Below, piece after piece: positions 55,956-64,000 of a stretch of DNA of 64,000 nucleotides. The stretch's first letter is position 1; every line of letters starts with the position of its first letter. A model generated the notes under the pieces. The model searched no databases and had not been told where the DNA came from. It saw only the letters and a list, made by a program, of their open reading frames with translations. The position numbers and the translations under genes were made by a program. This stretch comes from Saccharicrinis carchari (GTDB lineage Bacteria; Bacteroidota; Bacteroidia; Bacteroidales; Marinilabiliaceae): contig NZ_FXTB01000012.1 of assembly GCF_900182605.1 (NCBI RefSeq), positions 1-64,000 of the forward strand, in the 5' to 3' direction.

Positions 55956-56180
55956 TCATTTCCTTTTTTTTTGGGAACATTCGACATGATGGACTAAGAT
56001 ACAGTCCTTTTTTTCGGTATCAAGCCCATCAAACCAAATCAATTTCTCTTTAAACGAAAGGTGGCTCACCTCACTTAAGGGGCAGTTCTCTATACGGTTA
56101 TTAGTAGGACAAGCATACAAAATTCCATATAGTTTGTTGTAATCATATTCTTTTTTACCTGGGTATAAACGCTCTACCAT
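55956..56180 (-). CDS. Small Cys-rich hypothetical protein
   Basis: 74 residues, no signal peptide. It has several Cys/His positions (YACPTNNRIENCP, then DCILVHHVEC), which could bind a metal, and a basic tail (SQKKRK). I do not recognise a family. It lies between the recombinase fragment and a tyrosine-recombinase relic, so it is probably an accessory gene of a decayed integrative element. An A/T-rich upstream region and coding-like composition support it moderately. Confidence 0.5.
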   Translation of the reverse strand: MVERLYPGKKEYDYNKLYGILYACPTNNRIENCPLSEVSHLSFKEKLIWFDGLDTEKKDCILVHHVECSQKKRK

Positions 56181-56262
56181 GATAGCTAATGTTTTATATA
56201 TGGTTCAACTTCATCTTGTCTAAATGCGTTCAAATAAATGGAGATTTTCCGACTTATTAAAG

Positions 56263-56382
56263 TCTCCATTTGCGACAATGGTAACACAATCTAAGGGAGT
56301 ACCTATTGAGAAGTCTAGTAAAATGCTTGGCCACACCAATTTCAAAACAACGCAAACAAACCTTTCCTTGCATTACGAATAA
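56263..56382 (+). pseudogene. Relic of a tyrosine recombinase C-terminus
   Basis: About 39 codons read PFATMVTQSKGVPIEKSSKM followed by LGHTNFKTTQTN and a stop. This matches the end of XerD/phage-type integrases around the second catalytic His (LGHTN) and the ATxxxxxGVPIE helix. The catalytic Tyr is replaced: the position expected in TTQxYA is Asn. Nothing upstream continues the frame. It is a clear trace of a lost integrative element. Confidence 0.75.
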
Positions 56383-56637
56383 GAAAATAAACACAGATAT
56401 GCAATTCCCAGTGGAAAAACTAAAGGATTCATAAATTGACCTATACAGATGATGATATCAGTATACTTTCCAGTTGATCTGGATGCATAGAAAACTCCCG
56501 CTTGACTATTATTGAGCCGAGAATTTCTTTATTTGGAAATTAATTGATATTTCAAACTAATTTCCAAATAAATCTTAATATGCTTTACGACAACAACACA
56601 TGCGCCATAATTCTAGCAATCTTTGCATTGATTCACA

Positions 56638-58029
56638 TCAGTTAAAGTTTACTGTATAAAGCATTTGCCCAATTTCCCCTATCTGATTACCTTCAGTTGG
56701 TAAATAACTTGTTACACCAAAGTTTCCGTTTCCAAAATCAGCAATACCTGGGTTTGCAAAAGATGTAGAACCTTTAGGCGTTTGCAGATTTAATTGAGTA
56801 TAAAATCCTCCATCTCCTAATAATAAACGCCATCCTTCCCAAGTATATTTTTGTGTTTGAGCTTCTAGAATTACATATTGATTTTCTCCTGAGTAAAAAC
56901 TAGATCTAGCACCAATATTACCTGCAAATCCCATAGCAGTTACATTGTAGTTTGCTATTTCATCTTTCCATCCTCTAAAGTCATCGAAATTATCTAAAAC
57001 ACCAAATGCTTGTAAGTCTACATTGTTATTATCATAAAAATGAAATCCTAGATAAATTCGAGAATTGTCAGGAGTTGACCCTGTAATTTGACGTATATCT
57101 GGTGTTCCCTCAGCACTTGGTGCAAACAAATGTGGCAAAGTTACATTTGATAATGGAATATTGTTTTTCAAATTTTGATAACTTGTATAATACCTGACTT
57201 GAATATAATTGGCTCCCTCAATCACATCTTGTTCATTAACTAAAAGGTATCCATTACCCCACTTTTCAATATCCCCTTGGTGAGCCCGGTCTCCTAATGT
57301 TTTTATATATGTCCAATTCTGAAGATCATTACTTCCAGCCAAATAAAGGTTAAAGTGATTGGAACCTATCATGCCATGATAAACACCTAGATAGGTATAA
57401 TCCGGTTCATCAGCTTTTACAACTCGTAATACTTCAATAGACCTATTTTGATCATCTTTCAAATCGAAGAATGCGTTATTTAAATTTGCATTATTAAGTC
57501 CTGCAATCTCATTATAACAACTGATTGATAACCACCAATTATAAGCTATCTGAAGGTTTTTTGCATTATCAAATCCTTGTAATACAGAAATTGTATAGCT
57601 AGTATTGTTATTATTAGCTGCAATTATGGTATTTCGAAAATTGTCTACGCTCATTGCTGCTAGCTCAGTTTCTGTTTTTATTTCTGACCCAAGCAAGAAA
57701 CGGTACATTAAACTGACATACGATAAATCATAATCACTTAATTGTTGAATAAACGATACCGGATCGGATGTCCGATTTGACATTTCTACAATTAAAGTAT
57801 TGCGCATATCATTATAGCTCATGGGATATAACTCTACTGCAGTACGCCAATTATTGAGTATTAAACTTTTTGCTAAAATGTTTTCATTTGGACCTGTAGT
57901 CTGGAATACACTCTTTAGCATCGCACTTTCTACTGCACCTTCTTGAATAGAATCCTCTTTAAATATGTTCTCCGAACATGAAGACATAAAAAAGATTATA
58001 ACAACAAGCAATAATTGTATATTTTTCAT
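56638..58029 (-). CDS. Lipoprotein with propeller-like C-terminal region
   Basis: About 463 residues from ATG 58029; the frame extends 15 bp further only through a TTG. The lipobox ends FFMSSC. Residues about 45-190 are a helical region of unknown type. Residues about 195-463 have repeated blades with Y/F-L and D-W patterns (YLGVYHGMIG, GSNDLQNWTYIKTLG, WGNGYLLVNEQD, DSRIYLGFHFYD-like, FGNGNFGVTSYLP) reminiscent of GH43/GH32-type five-bladed propellers, but I cannot find the full catalytic triad. It directly follows GH92 (15 bp gap). Glycan binding or hydrolysis is a guess from context. Confidence 0.55.
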   Translation of the reverse strand: MKNIQLLLVVIIFFMSSCSENIFKEDSIQEGAVESAMLKSVFQTTGPNENILAKSLILNNWRTAVELYPMSYNDMRNTLIVEMSNRTSDPVSFIQQLSDYDLSYVSLMYRFLLGSEIKTETELAAMSVDNFRNTIIAANNNNTSYTISVLQGFDNAKNLQIAYNWWLSISCYNEIAGLNNANLNNAFFDLKDDQNRSIEVLRVVKADEPDYTYLGVYHGMIGSNHFNLYLAGSNDLQNWTYIKTLGDRAHQGDIEKWGNGYLLVNEQDVIEGANYIQVRYYTSYQNLKNNIPLSNVTLPHLFAPSAEGTPDIRQITGSTPDNSRIYLGFHFYDNNNVDLQAFGVLDNFDDFRGWKDEIANYNVTAMGFAGNIGARSSFYSGENQYVILEAQTQKYTWEGWRLLLGDGGFYTQLNLQTPKGSTSFANPGIADFGNGNFGVTSYLPTEGNQIGEIGQMLYTVNFN

Positions 58030-58044
58030 ATTTAATGTGTTCAA

Positions 58045-60330
58045 TTATTTAGTGAATGAATATGGATAATCTTTGCTGTCGATTCCCCTATTTTTATTGG
58101 GTTGGCTGCTCATATCAAACTTAAGCCGGGCTCCCTTCATTAACTCAGGATAGCTCAACCAGTTCTTAGAATAAGGTTTGTCATTAAAATACATCTTATC
58201 AACATATTTATTTTCCGTACTATTTTCGGGAGCTTCGATAGTAATAGTGTTTCCATTTTCGAGTTGTACATATACTTTTGGAAACAGAGGAGCACCAAGA
58301 ACATATTGATCGGCTCCGGGTGTAACAGGATAAAACCCCATGGCACTAAAAACGTACCAAGCCGATGTTTGACCATTGTCTTCATCTCCACAGTAACCGT
58401 CCGGGTTTGGATTGTATAATTTGTCCATCACTTCGCGCACCCAATGTTGTGTTTTCCATGGTTGACCGGCATAATTGTACAGATAAATCATATGCTGTAT
58501 GGGCTGATTCCCGTGTGCATATTGTCCCATGTTCATAATTTGCATTTCACGAATTTCATGGATGGTTGCACCATAATAGGAGTTGTCGAACAATGGAGGC
58601 ATATTAAAAACAGAGTCGAGCATATTAACAAAAGTTTTCTCACCTCCCATCAAATTTATTAAGCCTTGAGTATCATGAAATACGGACCAGCTGTAGTGCC
58701 AGCTGTTGCCTTCGGTAAAAGCATCGCCCCATTTAAATGGATTGAAAGGTTTTTGAAAGGTTCCATCTTCATTCTTCCCTCTCATCAGATTGGTTTCAGA
58801 ATCGAAGAGATTGCGGTAATTTTGGCTCCGTTTCTTAAAACGTTCAATCTCCTTCTTAGGTCGATCCATAGCTTTAGCCAGTTTCCATATACACCAGTCG
58901 GCATATGCATACTCCAGTGTTCGGGCAGCATTTTCATTGATGCCCACATTGTAAGGCACATACCCCAGTTTATTGTAGTACTCATGTCCCAGACGGCCGG
59001 TAGCACTCACCGTGGGATGGACATTTTCGGTGCCATGCAATACGCCTTGATAGAGCGTTTCCATATCGTATCCGCGTAAACCTTTCAGATAAGCATCGGC
59101 AACTATGGTGGCTGAGTTGTTACCTATCATTACCGGACGATGCCCCGGGCTGGCCCATTCGGGTAAGAATCCGCTCTCGAGGTAGGTATTTACCAAGCCA
59201 GCCTGGATATTCTCATTCAGTGAGGGATACATTAAGTTAAAGAATGGGAATACAGCGCGGAAGGTATCCCAAAAACCATTATCGGTAAACATATAACCGG
59301 GTAATACTTTCCCATTGTAAGGACTATAATGTACCATTTTATTGTTGGCATCAAACTCATAAAACTTACGAGGAAAAAGCAAAGTACGATAGAGTGTTGA
59401 ATAAAAGGTGCGTGTTTGTTCTTCGGAGCCACCTTCAACCCGGATACGACTGAGCTCAGTATTCCAAATGTCTCTGCCCTCGGCATTTAAGGTGTTAAAA
59501 TCCTTATTGCCAAGCTCTTTAAGGTTAAGCAAGGCCTGCTCATGGCTGATAAAAGAAGAGGCCACTCGTGCATGAATCTTTTCGCCCTTACGGGTTTTAA
59601 ACCCAATCATAACACCCACGTGATTGTCCTCTGCTTCAAGCTGTCCATTTATTAATTTATCTCCGCTCCACACAGCTTTATACTGTATTGGCTTGTCAAA
59701 AATAACCACAAAATAATTGCGGAAATTGTCGGGCACTCCACCACTATTGCGGGTAGTATATCCTATTACTTTGTTTTCTCCGGGTATTATTTTCACGTAC
59801 GAACCCTTATCGAAAGCATCGATAACAATAAAGGAGCTGTCGGATTCAGGGAAGGTAAACCGAAACATGGCAGCCCGCTCTGTTGGTGTAATTTCAGTAG
59901 TTACGTCATGGTCGGCCAGATAAACGCTGTAATAGTGAGGTTTAGCAATCTCAGCCTTGTGGGAAAACCAGCTAGCTCTTTCTTCTTCCATGAAAAGAGG
60001 CTTACCTGTGACCGGCATAATGGAAAACTGACCATAATCATTCATCCAAGGGCTGGGCTGGTGTGTTTGCTTAAAGCCTCTGATTTTATCGGCATCGTAG
60101 CTATACTGCCATCCATTGCCCATCTCAGCGGTTTGAGGTGTCCAGAAGTTCATGCCCCATGGTAAGGCAATGGCAGGATAAGTATTGCCGTTGGAGAGAC
60201 TGTGCTTGGACTGTGTGCCCATTAAAGTGTTCACATACTCCACCGGATCATGTGATGAACCTGCAGTGGATTGTGCCTGGAGCGATAAAACAGATGATAT
60301 AAATAAAAATGCTAAAATAAATCGGTTCAT
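58045..60330 (-). CDS. GH92-family protein with Gln at the general-acid position
   Basis: 761 residues with a cleavable signal peptide (ending LQAQS). GH92 marks: YVNTLMGTQSKHSLSNGNTY, KQTHQPSPWMNDYGQ, and in the barrel GDEDNGQTSAWYVFSAMG with the catalytic Asp pair. The motif that reads GNEPSHH in ordinary GH92 (as in 283-2565, E620) is GNQPIQH here, so the catalytic-acid Glu is Gln609. In a characterised GH92 from Cellulosimicrobium, Gln at this place goes with cleavage of mannose-alpha-1-phosphate-6-mannose, where the leaving group needs no protonation. Such specificity is therefore plausible. The rest of the protein looks intact. Confidence 0.92.
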   Translation of the reverse strand: MNRFILAFLFISSVLSLQAQSTAGSSHDPVEYVNTLMGTQSKHSLSNGNTYPAIALPWGMNFWTPQTAEMGNGWQYSYDADKIRGFKQTHQPSPWMNDYGQFSIMPVTGKPLFMEEERASWFSHKAEIAKPHYYSVYLADHDVTTEITPTERAAMFRFTFPESDSSFIVIDAFDKGSYVKIIPGENKVIGYTTRNSGGVPDNFRNYFVVIFDKPIQYKAVWSGDKLINGQLEAEDNHVGVMIGFKTRKGEKIHARVASSFISHEQALLNLKELGNKDFNTLNAEGRDIWNTELSRIRVEGGSEEQTRTFYSTLYRTLLFPRKFYEFDANNKMVHYSPYNGKVLPGYMFTDNGFWDTFRAVFPFFNLMYPSLNENIQAGLVNTYLESGFLPEWASPGHRPVMIGNNSATIVADAYLKGLRGYDMETLYQGVLHGTENVHPTVSATGRLGHEYYNKLGYVPYNVGINENAARTLEYAYADWCIWKLAKAMDRPKKEIERFKKRSQNYRNLFDSETNLMRGKNEDGTFQKPFNPFKWGDAFTEGNSWHYSWSVFHDTQGLINLMGGEKTFVNMLDSVFNMPPLFDNSYYGATIHEIREMQIMNMGQYAHGNQPIQHMIYLYNYAGQPWKTQHWVREVMDKLYNPNPDGYCGDEDNGQTSAWYVFSAMGFYPVTPGADQYVLGAPLFPKVYVQLENGNTITIEAPENSTENKYVDKMYFNDKPYSKNWLSYPELMKGARLKFDMSSQPNKNRGIDSKDYPYSFTK

Positions 60331-60490
60331 GGAATTATGTTTTTAATAATAAGATGAATTTAATAAAGGTTTATCAAAGAGTTAATTGATATAAACGCCA
60401 CGACAAGTCCTCCGTATGCATGAGTCATCAAACCTAGAGTCTAAACCCTCGATTTGAATTAATCGACTTTATATTATTTACTTTTTTTAA

Positions 60491-61197
60491 TCAGAGATTA
60501 ATAATCTTATTAACGGTTATTCCTTTCTCAGAAACAACTCTGACTATTAAAATTCCCTTCACATTATATACAGGTTCTGAACTTGTGATGTATTCACTTA
60601 CTTTAAGTTTACCTGTGATGTCATAAATCTCCACAAGCGAGTTAGCATCTGCACCGACCAAATGAACCTGACCTTGTGCGCCGAAAATTCTAACATTTAA
60701 GGTTTCAACGTTTACTATATCAGTTGCATTAAGGAGTAATTGGGTCTGATCAGGACGATAGTGCATTCTTATACGCCATATCATTTCTTCTATATTTACC
60801 ACCTTAAAGTTCTCATTTAGCTTATTGACACATAGTTTAGCAGCCCCAGCGCCTTTAATGTCACCACTTGATGTTCCTGCTTCATTAAAACCACTCCATG
60901 CATGAACAATAACTAAATTATAAGGATCAGAATCTGCAGAGCTTGTCAACTTATTTGCAATGTAATCTGGAGTTCCTTCACGTTGATTGTTACGCCCTCC
61001 AAAATCCCATAATGAATACTTAACGGTAACAACAGGAATATCATAACCGCTGCTATTCGTAAACCACATGATTTCCCCTTTACCTCCAGCATATGGGGTA
61101 TATTGAACCGAGTTGCCTATTTCAATAGTCTAAAGAAGATAAGGTCGTATTATAAGCCCAGTCATAAGAAATTATATTACCTTTTTTTGATACATGA
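60491..61197 (-). pseudogene. Decayed duplicate of the GxGYxYP-like gene, fused to a T9SS tail
   Basis: A frame from 61069 to 60491 encodes 192 residues: 110 closely match the C-terminal part of the protein at 62740-64000 (GYDIPVVTVKYS, NLVIVHAWSGFNE, MIWRIRMH), then 75 residues of a T9SS-type sorting tail (NSLVEIYDITGKLKVSEYI) almost the same as that of the GLUG gene. Further upstream the DNA still matches an earlier part of the paralogue (YDWAYNTTL, to about 61197). About 480 bp between are deleted and a stop (TGA near 61122-61124) lies at the scar. The 5' end is absent. It is a dead copy, although the intact tail could still be translated from ATG 61069. Confidence 0.8.
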
Positions 61198-61246
61198 TTA
61201 AAAAATAACTTCTCATTATTAAATATTTTGACTGGAACGGTTTAAG

Positions 61247-61292
61247 TTAAGGTATAAAGTCGGTTTGCAACTATTCGCCGACTTTAAACCTT
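61247..61292. terminator. Strong inverted repeat after the GLUG gene
   Basis: TAAGGTATAAAGTCGG (61247-61262) and CCGACTTTAAACCTTA (61277-61292) pair over 16 bp with one mismatch. It lies 15 bp past the GLUG stop codon on the minus strand. Confidence 0.65.
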
Positions 61293-61306
61293 AGTTTTTA
61301 TATTAC

Positions 61307-62575
61307 TTATAAATTGACAAGCTTACCAACTATAGTTCCTTTTGCAGAAGTAACTCGTACAATTAAAATTCCCTTCACATTATATACAGGCTCTGAATTT
61401 GTGATGTATTCACTTACTTTAAGTTTCCCTGCAATATCATAAATCTCCACAAGTGAATTAGCTTCTGCACCAACCACATGAATCTGACCCTGAGAGCTAA
61501 AAATTTTAATATTTGATTTTTCTAGGTTCAATACACTTGTTGGATAATCACCTTGCCATCTTAATACCGGGCCATCAGTATCCATATACCAAACATTTTT
61601 AAAATCCCATGATAAATTAGTAGCATAAAATGAAGCATCTTTAAATTGACTTGCAGTAAGATCAGCGCCATCCTTGCCATCAGCCTCACTCTCCCAGAAA
61701 AATTTATGCGGATCAGTTAAACCCATTTGGTCAAACCCATAGTTGTTGGTATATGTTGCCCCACCATGATCTCCTACAATTCTATAGGTTTTTTCAATGT
61801 CAGGATTTACTGTTGTCATTGATGTTTGCATCCCAATGCATTCCGTTATACTTACACTTTGTCCGCCAGGAGCAACACCAAGCATACCTCCTGAAAATCC
61901 GCTTTGACTGCCGGTTGTTCCTTTCGCATAACACTTTGAAATAACAGCGCTACCTTCTGCCCAGCCAGCAATACCACCAACTTGCCAACCCGTTGAATAA
62001 ACAGCTCCGTTATAATAACAATTTTCAATTGTTCCTCCATTCCCATTTATATGCGCAACAATTCCGCCTACATGATCCCTACCTGTTACTGTGGCGGTAG
62101 AGTAACATTCAGAAACTGTTGAATTATCGACATGTCCGATAAAACTACCTGCAAATCCATTTGATGTTATTGATCCAGAAACAAAACACTTGCTAACTGT
62201 TGAGTTACTGGCATTACCAGCGAGTGCCGCAGCCCATGCATTAGGTGTATTAACAGTGATGTTTTCTAAACCAAGGTTTGAAATCGTAGCACCAGTAATA
62301 TTATTAAAAACACCTCCTCTGTCTCCATCATGTTGAATAGTTAAATTCATAATAGAAAATCCATTCCCATCTAAGGTGCCTGTAAAATCAAAGGAACTCC
62401 AGTTCTGATTCTGCATATCAATATCATTGTTTAAAATAAACTCACCCGAAGGGTTCGAGGACATAGCTTGCAAATCGGCCACCGTTGAAATTTGAGTTTG
62501 TGAATGACTTGCATTCAGCATTGTAAAAGTAAACACGAACAATGCAATTAAAATTTTGAAGTTAAAATGTTTCAT
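61307..62575 (-). CDS. GLUG-repeat T9SS-secreted protein
   Basis: 422 residues with a signal peptide (ending ASHSQ). After TVADLQAMSSNPSGEFILN come repeated beta-helix turns of the GLUG type (GGVFNNITGATISNLGLE, VGGIVAHINGNGGTIENCYY, VGGIAGWAEGSAVISKCYA) over about residues 40-265. The end is a T9SS-like sorting tail (IFSSQGQIHVVGAEANSLVE ... GILIVRV). GLUG proteins are surface adhesins or parts of glycan-active proteins; no catalytic residues are visible. It lies between the intact and decayed copies of the GxGYxYP-like gene, and its tail is the source or sibling of the one on the decayed copy. Confidence 0.8.
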   Translation of the reverse strand: MKHFNFKILIALFVFTFTMLNASHSQTQISTVADLQAMSSNPSGEFILNNDIDMQNQNWSSFDFTGTLDGNGFSIMNLTIQHDGDRGGVFNNITGATISNLGLENITVNTPNAWAAALAGNASNSTVSKCFVSGSITSNGFAGSFIGHVDNSTVSECYSTATVTGRDHVGGIVAHINGNGGTIENCYYNGAVYSTGWQVGGIAGWAEGSAVISKCYAKGTTGSQSGFSGGMLGVAPGGQSVSITECIGMQTSMTTVNPDIEKTYRIVGDHGGATYTNNYGFDQMGLTDPHKFFWESEADGKDGADLTASQFKDASFYATNLSWDFKNVWYMDTDGPVLRWQGDYPTSVLNLEKSNIKIFSSQGQIHVVGAEANSLVEIYDIAGKLKVSEYITNSEPVYNVKGILIVRVTSAKGTIVGKLVNL

Positions 62576-62673
62576 AAAATAGTATTTAATTGATTAAACA
62601 TATAGGCATAGCTATCGCAACACCTTGTAAACAAACGCTTTTTTTGAATTACAACATTTAAAATTAATCCCCA

Positions 62674-62713
62674 TCATTAGCTAAAATGTATTTGAAGCAT
62701 ATTTAGCTAATGA
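62674..62713. terminator. Inverted repeat after the GxGYxYP-like gene
   Basis: TCATTAGCTAAA (62674-62685) and TTTAGCTAATGA (62702-62713) form a perfect 12-bp stem about 27 bp past the stop codon of the minus-strand gene. The T tract is weak. Confidence 0.5.
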
Positions 62714-62739
62714 CGGAAACTGATATGTAAAAAATCCCT

Positions 62740-64000
62740 TTAGAATACTTCGTCCAGATATTTTTGAGTTTGCTCTGGACGATGATGCATTCGAATACGC
62801 CAAATCATTTCTTCAATATTTACGACCGCATAGTTCTGATTCAACTTGTCGGCACATAATTTGGCAGCTCCAGCACCTTTTATGCCCCCACTCGCAGTTC
62901 CTGTTTCATTAAATCCGCTCCATGCATGAACAATAACCAGATTAAAAGGATCGGAATCTGAAGAACCGATCAATTTATTGGCAATGTGATCAGGGGTACC
63001 TTCGCGTTCATTGTTATATCCCCCAAAATCCCAAATTGAATACTTCACGGTAACAACAGGAATATCATAACCGTTCCCATTGGTAAACCACATAATTTCG
63101 CCTTTACCTCCGGCATATGGGGTATATTGAACCGAAATAATTCCTTCTAATTGATCGTTGGCGTCGATATAAGCTTGATAAGCCTCTGCTGATGCAGCAG
63201 AACTTACATCTTTTGCCATCACAGCCAAAACTTTAACCCTATGCTGACGCATATGTGCAGCGGTTCCCTCTGCAAGAGACTTAAGGATTGTATGTCGTGA
63301 CTTCTTTTCTCCATAATTGTCGATATAGTTATAGCCACCACCAAATGTTTGAACAATAGATGTTTTGGAACCTTGGCTATTGAATAAATCCTGACATACC
63401 GAAGGTGCAATCATGGATAAGTTATCGACGGGAAGACCAAAAGCCATTTTTACATTATTGGCTTCGGGATGTGTGTAGTAATCTGCTCCTATAAAATTAT
63501 TCATCATCCATTGTACATTGTCACCATCCGACAGATAAAAAGAAACATATTTCTTACCTTCTTCTTCCCAATTTATAAATTGAGGATTCTTTACCTTTAC
63601 CAAGTCAGGTTGTCTCTGTTTATAATCTAATGAAGTTAAGGTTGTATTATAAGCCCAGTCATACGGGATCATAATATTTCCTGATTTTGAAACACGCTCA
63701 ACAAATTGATCCTCTCCAACGCCCTGTTCCCATCCATAAACTGGTGAGTTTGGTTCCAGCCATTGAAGAATTTCCTCGAATAGGGCAATATTTTGCCCAC
63801 CTTGCGAGGTAGAATATCTCTTATTAAGGTTGATTACAAACAAGTTATTTTTAATTGCGAATTCCCTTAGCTCACCAGTTTGTACAGGCATGACTACCAA
63901 TGCCTTATTGTTACATTTATCTTTAAATTCATTCCAGGCATCCACAGTCGTTTTTTGAGAAGCATCATACGTCATGGTATATCCATTGCTTTCATAAAAA
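62740..64000 (-). CDS. GxGYxYP-like putative glycoside hydrolase (5' end outside window)
   Basis: At least 419 residues are visible and the frame stays open to the window edge, so the N-terminus is missing. Marks of the GxGYxYP family: VSFYLSDGDNVQWMM, TFGGGYNYIDNYG, then QYTPYAGGKGEIMWFTNGNG and VIVHAWSGFNE. The family is predicted to be a TIM-barrel glycosidase but little is known of its substrate. This intact copy ends YLDEVF without a T9SS tail, unlike its decayed duplicate at 60491-61197. Genes in this cluster (GH92, GLUG protein) suggest action on a mannose-containing glycan, which is inference. Confidence 0.6.
   Translation of the reverse strand, partial: FYESNGYTMTYDASQKTTVDAWNEFKDKCNNKALVVMPVQTGELREFAIKNNLFVINLNKRYSTSQGGQNIALFEEILQWLEPNSPVYGWEQGVGEDQFVERVSKSGNIMIPYDWAYNTTLTSLDYKQRQPDLVKVKNPQFINWEEEGKKYVSFYLSDGDNVQWMMNNFIGADYYTHPEANNVKMAFGLPVDNLSMIAPSVCQDLFNSQGSKTSIVQTFGGGYNYIDNYGEKKSRHTILKSLAEGTAAHMRQHRVKVLAVMAKDVSSAASAEAYQAYIDANDQLEGIISVQYTPYAGGKGEIMWFTNGNGYDIPVVTVKYSIWDFGGYNNEREGTPDHIANKLIGSSDSDPFNLVIVHAWSGFNETGTASGGIKGAGAAKLCADKLNQNYAVVNIEEMIWRIRMHHRPEQTQKYLDEVF

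Overview
The window comes from a polysaccharide-degrading member of the Bacteroidota, probably Bacteroidales or Marinilabiliales-like. This rests on SusC/SusD pairs, hybrid two-component regulators that combine sensor propellers, kinase, receiver and AraC domains in one protein, type IX secretion tails, many lipoprotein glycosidases and AT-rich intergenic DNA. I saw no rRNA, tRNA or CRISPR array.

Layout. (1) 1-2565: the tail of a CE2-like esterase followed by a GH92 alpha-mannosidase. (2) 2.66-5.4 kb: an accessory islet with a structured repeat, an XRE regulator, an orphan RadC-like gene and a secreted protein with a TonB-like end. (3) 5.9-23.6 kb: polysaccharide utilization locus 1 (PUL1), with a LamG lipoprotein, SusD, SusC, two paralogous secreted proteins of unknown family, an MFS transporter and GH130, and a divergent hybrid regulator. 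The GH130 and transporter point to a beta-mannoside. (4) 24.1-24.7 kb: a small orphan gene and a second copy of the repeat. (5) 24.8-42.7 kb: PUL2, with four GH43-type proteins, GH2, a GH5-like enzyme, an aldose 1-epimerase, SusC/D and a divergent hybrid regulator. It best fits an arabinose-containing glycan. (6) 42.8-56.4 kb: an accessory and defence island. It holds repeat copies 3 and 4, ArdC, a secreted nuclease, an internally deleted DUF1016 protein and a type III restriction operon (mod, AlbA_2 ATPase, res, helicase). The helicase is broken by fusion to a serine recombinase fragment and is followed by relics of mobile elements. (7) 56.6-64 kb: a propeller-like lipoprotein, a second GH92, a GLUG-repeat protein and an intact plus a decayed copy of a GxGYxYP-like protein.

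Three observations stand out. First, a roughly 250-330 bp element occurs four times in one orientation at the edges of the PULs, and its hairpins are kept by different base pairs in different copies. Second, a separate 80-nt leader, predicted as a three-way junction, lies about 85-95 nt upstream of both the RadC-like and the ArdC genes, and one of its arms differs completely in sequence while still pairing. Third, the second GH92 has Gln where the family has its catalytic-acid Glu, a change known from a GH92 that acts on mannose phosphodiesters. Upstream of each hybrid regulator are direct repeats spaced 21 bp, with a related sequence before another operon of the same PUL, so both PULs have candidate operators.
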